Below, in pieces: positions 1 through 5,730 of a stretch of 5,730 nucleotides of DNA. The stretch comes from Bdellovibrionales bacterium (lineage in GTDB: Bacteria; Bdellovibrionota; Bdellovibrionia; Bdellovibrionales; UBA1609): assembly GCA_020434645.1 (NCBI GenBank), contig JAGRAK010000136.1, positions 1-5,730 on the forward strand. Reading direction: 5' to 3'. A program made the position numbers and the translations under genes. The stretch's first letter is position 1. Every line of letters starts with the position of its first letter. Below the pieces are notes generated by a model. That model saw only the letters and a list, made by a program, of their open reading frames with translations, was not told the origin of the DNA and did not search any database.

Positions 1-17
1 GGGTTTGGTGTTTTGAA

Positions 18-45
18 TTGAGAATGAATGGCCTATAACTATAGT
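18..45 (+). promoter_or_regulatory. Possible sigma-70-like promoter of the lipoprotein gene
   Basis: TTGAGA at 18-23 (4 of 6 matches to TTGACA) lies 16 bases upstream of TATAGT at 40-45 (5 of 6 matches to TATAAT). A second -10-like hexamer, TATAAC, lies at 34-39. The expected transcript would start near 52, leaving a leader of about 20 bases before the ATG at 75. The stretch CTATA-AC-TATAG at 33-44 is also a perfect inverted repeat. This rests only on consensus matching, and AT-rich leaders give such matches by chance. Confidence 0.35.
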
Positions 46-74
46 CTGGGCAGTGTAAGACCGATAAATAAGGT

Positions 75-3000
75 ATGCTTACGGGACGTCTGCGCTTAGC
101 ATTTCATGTGCTTTTATTTGCGTTTTTTCTAACGCTACCGGCATGTTTTAAAGATGCTGAAGTTTACTCATCTAGTGGGGCTCTTTCAGAAAATCTTCAA
201 ATTCATTCTATGCTTCCGAGTTCGGGCTCGATAAGAGTGCTGAGCGCGGGCAGCCAAAGTTTTTCAGTCATTGCAACAGGTGTAGGACTTACTTATCAAT
301 GGAGGCTTGACGACGTTGATATCCCAGGTGAAATATCTAGTTCCTACTTATTTGAATCTAGCGGTTTTACTCCTGCAACCTATGCACTTGAAGTTGTGGT
401 GACCGATCTGGGTGGAGCTACAGATTCTAGAACTTGGACGGTCACGAGAAACGACCCACCTGTTATAGTGCCAGTGTCACCAGTGACTTTTGAGCCTAAG
501 CTTCTTAACTTCAATTCGAGTGCTGGGTTTTTAGTCACCGCATCAGATTCAAATTCAGATTCGCTTTCATATGTTTGGAAGTTTGATGGAGACACCAGCC
601 CAGAATTAAATGGTGTAAGCAGTGCTGCAACTCTAGATCCGGGTGGTACGCAAGCTCTCATCGGATCACACATTGTTTCGGTTAGTGTATCAGATGGCTA
701 TGAAACCACTGTGCAGAATTGGAATGTCAAAATAAATGCATTTCATGACTCATGTAATAATTTAAACGCAGGCGAGATTTGCACACTGACAGGTAAAATC
801 GGCATCGGAGACAACACTGACATTTCGATTGCGGGGAGTGCTCCAAAGGTGACGATTCTACCTGGCATGATTTCAAAGCATCCTAATGGATTATTTATTT
901 CAGATGTGAGTAATCATGTGGTCTGGTTTTGGAATCAAAGCGGTGGCACGGTGAATATTTTAAACCAGTCCATTGCTCCAGGGCATTTTAAGGTTGTCGC
1001 GGGGTCAGGTGTAGCAGGCATTTCTATTGATGGCTTGCCGGCCACGAGTTCAAAGTTAAATAATCCGCACGGCACAGCATGGTCAAGTGTGACCCAAAGT
1101 TTATTTATCGCAGATTATGTAAATAATCGTATAGTGCGAGTGACAAGTGATGGCGTACTCACAAAGACTATGTGTGACGGTACCGTCACAAATACTACTG
1201 CAAGAAATACAAATGGCTCGACTGCATTGTCGCATTCTTGCCCGAGGCCGTATGGTTTGGCACTAGATGAATCGTCAAATGAATTATTTGTATCTAACAG
1301 TTATCCTTCAGCGAGCTCAATTAAAGTTTTTGATATTTCAAATGGTAATCCGACCAACTGGACGGGCTCTGTTTTAATTGGACTTGCTGGTGGATCTACT
1401 ATTCAAAATGGCAACATAGATGGGCTCCCAATATTTGCAAAAGTTTATGAGCCGATGAGTCTTGTTCTTGGCGCTGACAGTAACTTGTATTTTACAACAG
1501 TGGGTGGTTCAAAATGCTTACTTCGTGTCTACAATCGTAGCGGCGGGTTGGCTTCATACTTTAGCGGTGCAGTTACAGCGCTAAATGGTGAGCTCAAAAC
1601 TTTAAGTGGTAACAGTTGTTCTTTAACAGAAGGAGTATCGGCGACGAGTGCACAATTTGGTGGGCCAACAGGTTTGGCGCTTTATGAAGCGGGGGGTATG
1701 GTGTACGGATTTTTTGTGCCTTCTTATAATGGTCAAAGAGTTCTGTTTCTGAATAATTTGGGTGCAAGCATTACTTTTGGGGGGCGTGAGGTCGAAAGCA
1801 GTATGGCGCGCTCAGTATTGGGACTGGGCTTACTTGGGTACAATGGCGATGGCCTAGTGGGCACGTCAACGAAGATTTACCCCTCAAGTATACTATTTGG
1901 CCTTCTGTTTGATGAGTCCTCACAAAAATTATACTTTTCAGATTATGGCAATATGCGGTTTCGCAGTTTAGATGCAAGTATTGGAGCGGGTGTGGTCACA
2001 ACTCATGCAGGAGAAAGTTTGCAAAGTGGCAATTCTCCATTGAGTGAGCTTGCAACAGAATTAAAAATATCTTCGTCTGAATCCATTGCCTATGATTTAA
2101 CACAAAATTCAATGGGAATTTTTGATTCAGGTTATGATGATGTTCGCAATCTAAATTTAGATACGGGGCTCCTCACAAAATATCTCGACCGAGTTGGTTC
2201 AATCGCTATTGAAGGTGACAGCCCTTTGGCGCTTGATGCGATTAATCTTACAAGCATTTCATTTTTTAATGGGAATCTAATTTATACCGAGGGGGCTTCG
2301 GCGGTATCTAATCATTGCGTAGCGAGAGTTTTAAACACGGGTTCGGGTACAACTTTTTGGGGGGTTACAATTTTAAGTCATGTTATTAATACGGTTGCGG
2401 GATTGCTGAATGCCTCTTGTGGGCTATTTACGAGTGGTTCGTCTGCGACAACTTCTCAGATGAATTGGCTTAATTCTTCTGTTGTCGATTCAGGCGGCAA
2501 TTTAATTTTATCTAACAAAACAGATGCTTGTATTATTAAAGTAGATGCGAGTGGCAACTCATCCACTTTATATGGTACTTGTGGAGCATCGGGCAGTGTT
2601 GACAGTTTATTGGGTGTTGGCTCATCGGCTCGGACTATTTTGCCGTCATCATTAATACAAGATCCAATATATCCAGAAAATGTAATGTATATTGAGTCCA
2701 CGGCGGCGGCTTCAAGTAAGATAGTGTATTTAAATCAAAGTGCTTCGTCAGTAAATGTGCTCGGTGCATGGGTGCCGGCGGGTAGCGGAAAGCGAATTTA
2801 CACGGTGACCAGTGGTTATAGTAAGTCCATTGCGGCTTTTGGCAGTCAGATATGTGTCGCGAGCGGGTCTTATTCACAAGTGATTACGTCGTATGGCTCT
2901 CACAATGTGACATGTTTAGATCGAAATACGAGCGCTCCTACGCTTCGAGTTGGTAATGCTGACGCCGCTCCAATTAAGGGTGGAGTTCAATTTGTCTTCG

Positions 3001-3131
3001 AACACGAGGGTGTAGTGGCAAGCTCGGCACTCCTCTATGACCCATCCGGTTTAAGTTTTGATGCTGAAGGCAATTTGTATATTGCCGAGGGTGTTATGGC
3101 CCGTGTGCGCAAAGTGAAGCGCTGGTGGTAG
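75..3131 (+). CDS. Large NHL-repeat lipoprotein with two Ig/PKD-like domains
   Basis: This is a predicted exported lipoprotein of 1018 residues; no specific function is recognised. Residues 1-23 form a signal peptide: Arg5 and Arg7, a hydrophobic core around 8-21, then the lipobox L-P-A-C with Cys24 as the lipidated residue. Phe follows the Cys rather than Asp, so outer-membrane sorting is plausible under the E. coli rule. Residues about 52-127 and 128-221 look like two Ig/PKD-type beta-sandwiches (YQWRLDD at 74-80 and YVWKFDG at 166-172 occupy equivalent places). From about 239 to 1014 there is an array of divergent NHL-type repeats. The clearest units are 307-357 (DGLPATSSKLNNPHG, then LFIADYVNNRIVRV), 582-632 (GYNGDG, then LYFSDYGNMRFRSL) and 956-1014 (DPSGLSFDAEGNLYIAE, then RVRKV). 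The repeats should fold as one or more beta-propellers, usually binding platforms. The ATG at 75 is the first start after an in-frame TAA at 69-71, and a later start would lose the signal peptide. The Shine-Dalgarno is poor: AAGG sits only one base from the ATG. Surface binding or adhesion is inference. Confidence 0.9.
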   Translation: MLTGRLRLAFHVLLFAFFLTLPACFKDAEVYSSSGALSENLQIHSMLPSSGSIRVLSAGSQSFSVIATGVGLTYQWRLDDVDIPGEISSSYLFESSGFTPATYALEVVVTDLGGATDSRTWTVTRNDPPVIVPVSPVTFEPKLLNFNSSAGFLVTASDSNSDSLSYVWKFDGDTSPELNGVSSAATLDPGGTQALIGSHIVSVSVSDGYETTVQNWNVKINAFHDSCNNLNAGEICTLTGKIGIGDNTDISIAGSAPKVTILPGMISKHPNGLFISDVSNHVVWFWNQSGGTVNILNQSIAPGHFKVVAGSGVAGISIDGLPATSSKLNNPHGTAWSSVTQSLFIADYVNNRIVRVTSDGVLTKTMCDGTVTNTTARNTNGSTALSHSCPRPYGLALDESSNELFVSNSYPSASSIKVFDISNGNPTNWTGSVLIGLAGGSTIQNGNIDGLPIFAKVYEPMSLVLGADSNLYFTTVGGSKCLLRVYNRSGGLASYFSGAVTALNGELKTLSGNSCSLTEGVSATSAQFGGPTGLALYEAGGMVYGFFVPSYNGQRVLFLNNLGASITFGGREVESSMARSVLGLGLLGYNGDGLVGTSTKIYPSSILFGLLFDESSQKLYFSDYGNMRFRSLDASIGAGVVTTHAGESLQSGNSPLSELATELKISSSESIAYDLTQNSMGIFDSGYDDVRNLNLDTGLLTKYLDRVGSIAIEGDSPLALDAINLTSISFFNGNLIYTEGASAVSNHCVARVLNTGSGTTFWGVTILSHVINTVAGLLNASCGLFTSGSSATTSQMNWLNSSVVDSGGNLILSNKTDACIIKVDASGNSSTLYGTCGASGSVDSLLGVGSSARTILPSSLIQDPIYPENVMYIESTAAASSKIVYLNQSASSVNVLGAWVPAGSGKRIYTVTSGYSKSIAAFGSQICVASGSYSQVITSYGSHNVTCLDRNTSAPTLRVGNADAAPIKGGVQFVFEHEGVVASSALLYDPSGLSFDAEGNLYIAEGVMARVRKVKRWW

Positions 3132-3145
3132 CGCCACTTAACTTT

Positions 3146-3159
3146 ATGACATAGATCAT
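3146..3159. promoter_or_regulatory. FNR/CRP-family-like operator upstream of ccoI
   Basis: The 14-base site ATGACATAGATCAT contains the core TGA-N6-TCA and matches the FNR/ANR/FixK consensus TTGAT-N4-ATCAA at 7 of 10 defined positions, with the outermost base of each half-site off consensus. It is the only such palindrome I saw in the 66-base gap before ccoI. Its centre (3152.5) is 27 bases upstream of the centre of the -10-like hexamer at 3177-3182. That is somewhat closer than the roughly 32 expected for a classic class II activator site. FNR-family control of cbb3 oxidase genes is well established in proteobacteria; its operation here is inference. Confidence 0.5.
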
Positions 3160-3176
3160 GTACATTCTCGCCCCTC

Positions 3177-3182
3177 CATAAT
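3177..3182 (+). promoter_or_regulatory. Possible -10 element of the cco operon
   Basis: CATAAT matches TATAAT at 5 of 6 positions and lies 15 bases before the ccoI start codon, which would give a very short leader. A matching -35 hexamer would fall at about 3154-3159 (GATCAT), which is not a consensus sequence and coincides with the right half of the FNR-like palindrome. That is the arrangement expected of an activator-dependent promoter. The exact start point cannot be fixed from sequence alone. Confidence 0.35.
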
Positions 3183-3197
3183 AGTCTATGCAGACGT

Positions 3198-5534
3198 ATG
3201 CAAACCCCCTTGATTTCACAGCCAGCTATTCAACATAAGTGCGTTCACTGCGGGCTTCATTTTCGTTATGAAGCGGGCTTAACTCCAAGCCAGGACTACT
3301 GTTGCTGGGGATGTAAAACAGTCTATGAGATTCTCACAAAGTCTGGTCTTCAAAAATTTTACGATATTAAGGCTAATGGTGTGTGTTTTGCGCCACCGCT
3401 GCCTGCGCTTTCGGGGTCTGGGCATTTTACCCACTGGGACTCCAAAAGCCGAGATGTTCAAATATTTGTAGGCGGAGTGCATTGCTCAGCATGTCTATGG
3501 CTGCTGGAGCAAATTCCAAAGGCATTGCCTGAAGATGTGCTCTCGGCACGTTTGGATATTGGTCGATCTTTGCTTTATGTTCAACTTTCAAATATTGGGG
3601 CGGTTTCACGTGTTGGGGAGCTTATTCGTTCATGGGGTTATCGCCCGCAGCTCGTAAATGAATCTCGCGAGATTCAAGAGCTGCAGAAAAATGAAGTTCG
3701 AAGTCAAATTTTAGAGTTGGGCATTGCCGGAGCTCTTGCTGGTAACATTATGCTCATGAGTCTTGGCGTATACGCGGGGGCTGCGGGTGGGGTTGCCACT
3801 TTATTTGACTGGGTTGCGGGTCTTCTTGCCATACCGGTTGTGTTTTATTCAGGTCGATCTCTTTTTGTGAACGTGAAGCGATCGATAACGCAAAAGTATT
3901 TTTCTATTGATGCTCCGATATTACTTGCCATACTTGTCGCATTTTTTTGGAGCTGGGCGAATTTGCTTCAAGGTCAGCATGAGCTTTATTTTGATTCGCT
4001 CTCTTCTTTAGTTTTTTTAATTTTGGCGAGTCGCTATGTTCTGAATCAGCTTCGGCGATTTGACTTGCACGCTTCAGGCTCGGTTTTAAAAGAGGGTTCA
4101 TCATTAAAAGTAAGTGTGGGCGATCTTGTAATGATAGATATGAATCAAGAACTGAGTTTTGACGGTGTTATTCGTACTGGGTCAGTATTTGTCGACCAGT
4201 CTTTTTTAACTGGAGAGTCTTTGCCTGTTCGCTTAAATAAGGGCGATATCATGTATGCGGGCTCACAAGTTTTGGGTTTTGGTGAAAAGGTCGACGGCAC
4301 GGAGGGGGACATTCAACCACAAGTTGAGGTGGTGGCGGTGGGGAGTGAAACTCGTCTGGCCAAAATGGTGGAGCAAATTAAAAACACCAAGGGGCAATCA
4401 TCTCGAGTAGAAAAACTTTATGATAGACTTGCACAAGGCTTAATGATTTTAGTTTGCTTTGTTGGGTTTGCGCTATTTGCGTGGCATGCGTATCATGGCC
4501 AGTGGCAGGCGGCTTTTAGTCGAACGATGGCGCTATTTATTGTAACATGCCCTTGTGCACTGGCATTTGCTACACCACTCAATGTTTCGTTTGCGCTTCG
4601 TCGGGCATTGCGCCTTGGGCTTGTGATTAAAAACCCAGATGTGTTTGAGCTTGGGCAGAAGATTAAAAATATTTATTTTGATAAAACCGGAACGCTCACA
4701 ATCACAAGCCTGAAAGTGGAGTCTAACTCTATACCAGAAAATGAGTGGCCAAATCTACGAGCGCTCGTCAGTCGATCGCGTCATCCTATGTCACGAGCCA
4801 TAATGTCTGATATTGGGCTTGGTGTAATGTCGACATGTGTAGGTTGGCGTGAAATTATAGGTCTTGGCGTTGAGGCCAATGTGGCCGGTCATCTCTATGA
4901 ACTTAAAAAATCTCAAATAGGTGAAAGTAGCACGCGTCCTAGCGTCGATTTTTTTAAAAATGGGGAGCTTCTAGGGCAAGTATTTTTAAGTAATGCGCTA
5001 AGGAGTGATGCGCCATCTGCAATTAGCAGTCTTCAGAAACAAAATTACAATTTGAGTATTTTGTCAGGGGATAGGCAAGGCGTTGTAAATAGTGTGGCGA
5101 TGGAGTTAAAGCTAAAATCCGATCAAGCTTTTGGGGATTTGCTCCCTGAAGATAAAGCCCAGTATGTATTGGGTGAGGGTTCTTTATTTGTGGGCGATGG
5201 TATAAATGATGCTCTTGCATTAAAGACGGCCACTGTCGGGATCGCCATGCACGGAGGGCTTGAGTCAGCGCTTGAAAATTCTTCTATGTATATGGTGCGC
5301 TCCGATTTAAATTTAGTAGATGAGTACTTGCAACTTTCTCGAAAAGTTAGAAAAATCCATATTGTGAATTTTATTTACTCAACTTTATATAACCTAATAT
5401 CGGGTGGCCTTGCCATTTTTGGCTTTATGAATCCGCTTGTCGCGGCAATTGTTATGCCGTTATCAGCCACTTCGGTATTTGTTTATACATATTTTGCCTA
5501 CCGAAATGAGCGTAGCATGGCGGTGCGTTTATGA
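3198..5534 (+). CDS. ccoI: Copper-transporting P1B-type ATPase CcoI (FixI) for cbb3 oxidase assembly
   Basis: This inner-membrane ATPase of 778 residues moves Cu(I) out of the cytoplasm to supply the CuB centre of cbb3 cytochrome oxidase. An N-terminal cysteine-rich metal-binding domain carries CVHCG (15-19) and CCWGC (35-39). A heavy-metal-associated domain follows, with GVHCSAC at 93-99. Eight membrane segments are visible, at about 172-193, 198-218, 238-256, 263-283, 413-431, 441-466, 721-744 and 746-768. The actuator loop has TGES (338-341), the transport site in helix 6 is CPC (451-453), and the phosphorylation motif is DKTGT (495-499, Asp495 phosphorylated). The nucleotide-domain His-Pro is at 529-530 and the hinge GDGIND at 666-671. 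Helix 7 keeps the Tyr-Asn pair (731-732) typical of copper ATPases. Family membership comes from this layout and from ccoS immediately downstream, which separates it from general copper-efflux CopA. The ATG at 3198 has no in-frame alternative back to a TGA at 3147-3149, and its Shine-Dalgarno is weak. The stop overlaps the ccoS start by four bases (ATGA). Confidence 0.96.
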   Translation: MQTPLISQPAIQHKCVHCGLHFRYEAGLTPSQDYCCWGCKTVYEILTKSGLQKFYDIKANGVCFAPPLPALSGSGHFTHWDSKSRDVQIFVGGVHCSACLWLLEQIPKALPEDVLSARLDIGRSLLYVQLSNIGAVSRVGELIRSWGYRPQLVNESREIQELQKNEVRSQILELGIAGALAGNIMLMSLGVYAGAAGGVATLFDWVAGLLAIPVVFYSGRSLFVNVKRSITQKYFSIDAPILLAILVAFFWSWANLLQGQHELYFDSLSSLVFLILASRYVLNQLRRFDLHASGSVLKEGSSLKVSVGDLVMIDMNQELSFDGVIRTGSVFVDQSFLTGESLPVRLNKGDIMYAGSQVLGFGEKVDGTEGDIQPQVEVVAVGSETRLAKMVEQIKNTKGQSSRVEKLYDRLAQGLMILVCFVGFALFAWHAYHGQWQAAFSRTMALFIVTCPCALAFATPLNVSFALRRALRLGLVIKNPDVFELGQKIKNIYFDKTGTLTITSLKVESNSIPENEWPNLRALVSRSRHPMSRAIMSDIGLGVMSTCVGWREIIGLGVEANVAGHLYELKKSQIGESSTRPSVDFFKNGELLGQVFLSNALRSDAPSAISSLQKQNYNLSILSGDRQGVVNSVAMELKLKSDQAFGDLLPEDKAQYVLGEGSLFVGDGINDALALKTATVGIAMHGGLESALENSSMYMVRSDLNLVDEYLQLSRKVRKIHIVNFIYSTLYNLISGGLAIFGFMNPLVAAIVMPLSATSVFVYTYFAYRNERSMAVRL

Positions 5535-5680
5535 ACATTCTCTATATGATGGTTCCGATGGCGCTTCTAATGGGTTTTATTTTTATTTATTTATTTATAA
5601 GAGTTGTTCGGTCGGGTCAGTACGATGATCTTGATACGCCGGCAATTCGAATCTTACTAGACGAGGAGAAGAAAAAATGA
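5531..5680 (+). CDS. ccoS: Cytochrome oxidase maturation protein CcoS, cbb3-type
   Basis: CcoS is a small single-span inner-membrane protein required to mature the catalytic CcoN subunit; in Rhodobacter its loss yields oxidase lacking haem b and copper. This copy has 49 residues, a normal size for the family. Residues 3-23 form one hydrophobic helix (ILYMMVPMALLMGFIFIYLF region), followed by a basic edge and the family signature SGQYDDLDTPAIRIL at 28-42, then an acidic and lysine-rich tail. It begins inside the last codons of ccoI (ATGA overlap at 5531-5534) with no clear Shine-Dalgarno of its own, so translation is probably coupled to ccoI. Its own stop overlaps the next start in the same way. 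The signature and the neighbours together make the assignment firm. Confidence 0.95.
   Translation: MNILYMMVPMALLMGFIFIYLFIRVVRSGQYDDLDTPAIRILLDEEKKK
5663..5668 (+). promoter_or_regulatory. Strong ribosome binding site for ccoN
   Basis: GAGGAG lies 8 bases upstream of the ATG at 5677, inside the acidic tail codons of ccoS. It is the only strong Shine-Dalgarno in the window; ccoI and ccoS have weak ones. This fits an oxidase subunit being made in larger amounts than its assembly factors, and it supports the ATG at 5677 as a true start. Confidence 0.7.
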
Positions 5681-5730
5681 GTCAGCACAGCAGTGGTCCC
5701 GTAGAGACTTTTTCTTATGATGATGATGTC
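5677..5730 (+). CDS. ccoN: Start of cbb3 oxidase subunit I (CcoN), cut by the window end
   Basis: Only the first 18 codons are present (MSQHSSGPVETFSYDDDV); the reading frame runs open off the window. CcoN is the membrane-embedded catalytic subunit of cbb3 oxidase, carrying haem b, haem b3 and CuB. The motif FSYDDDV resembles the aromatic-Tyr-Asp start that precedes the first helix in CcoN proteins. The gene begins in a four-base ATGA overlap with ccoS and has a strong Shine-Dalgarno. The assignment rests mainly on position directly after ccoI-ccoS plus this short motif. A CcoN-CcoO fusion, as known in some Bacteroidetes, cannot be excluded because the rest lies outside the window. Confidence 0.75.
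   Translation, partial: MSQHSSGPVETFSYDDDV

Noticed and set aside
60..67. ACCGATAA as a flagellar sigma-28 -10 element (GCCGATAA)
   Set aside because: No TAAA-like -35 lies about 15 bases upstream, and the transcript would begin practically at the start codon.
380..673. 97-residue minus-strand open frame inside the lipoprotein gene
   Set aside because: It is fully antisense to a coding region with clear domain structure, lacks a ribosome binding site and shows no family motif. The other short minus-strand frames within the two large genes were rejected for the same reasons.
3119..3137. Hairpin over the stop codon of the lipoprotein gene (GCGCT at 3119-3123 and AGCGC at 3130-3134) as an intrinsic terminator
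   Set aside because: The stem is only five base pairs with a six-base loop and no run of T follows it (CCACTTAACTTT). A competing GTGG/CCAC pairing uses the same bases. It is too weak to call a terminator.
3188..3190. ATG at 3188 as an alternative start for ccoI
   Set aside because: It is ten bases upstream of 3198 and so in a different reading frame; it cannot encode the ATPase.
3198..5534. General copper-efflux ATPase CopA
   Set aside because: The extra N-terminal Cys-rich domain, the direct coupling to ccoS and the probable ccoN downstream fit the CcoI/FixI branch better.
5437..5628. 63-residue plus-strand open frame spanning the ccoI/ccoS junction
   Set aside because: It overlaps ccoI and ccoS in another frame, has no recognisable motif, and both overlapped genes are firmly identified.

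Overview
The window looks like bacterial chromosomal DNA of moderate GC content (mid-40s by eye) with a Gram-negative, oxygen-respiring gene set. A very large serine-rich lipoprotein built from NHL repeats sits beside a cbb3-type cytochrome oxidase locus whose assembly genes come first. This combination recalls Bdellovibrionota (Bdellovibrio and like organisms). That taxonomic guess is inference; no marker gene is present to prove it.

Layout, all on the plus strand: (1) positions 1-74, a short upstream region with a possible sigma-70-like promoter; (2) 75-3131, a 1018-residue exported lipoprotein with a lipobox, two Ig/PKD-like domains and a long array of NHL-type beta-propeller repeats; (3) 3132-3197, a 66-base intergenic gap with an FNR/CRP-family-like palindrome and a -10-like hexamer; (4) 3198-5534, ccoI (fixI), a copper-transporting P1B-type ATPase; (5) 5531-5680, ccoS, 49 residues; (6) 5677 to the window end, the first 18 codons of what is very probably ccoN, the catalytic subunit of cbb3 oxidase. 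The last three genes are joined by two ATGA stop/start overlaps, so they form a tightly coupled operon that continues beyond the window.

Functionally, CcoI exports copper from the cytoplasm towards the periplasmic face for the CuB site of CcoN, and CcoS is needed to mature the same subunit. The sequence therefore encodes two factors that equip the oxidase followed directly by the oxidase itself, plausibly under oxygen-responsive (FNR-family) control. The lipoprotein upstream has no evident link to respiration, and the intergenic signals suggest that it is a separate transcription unit. I saw no RNA genes, mobile elements, CRISPR arrays or convincing intrinsic terminator, and no evidence for a wholly novel system. 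The most open question is the role of the large propeller lipoprotein.
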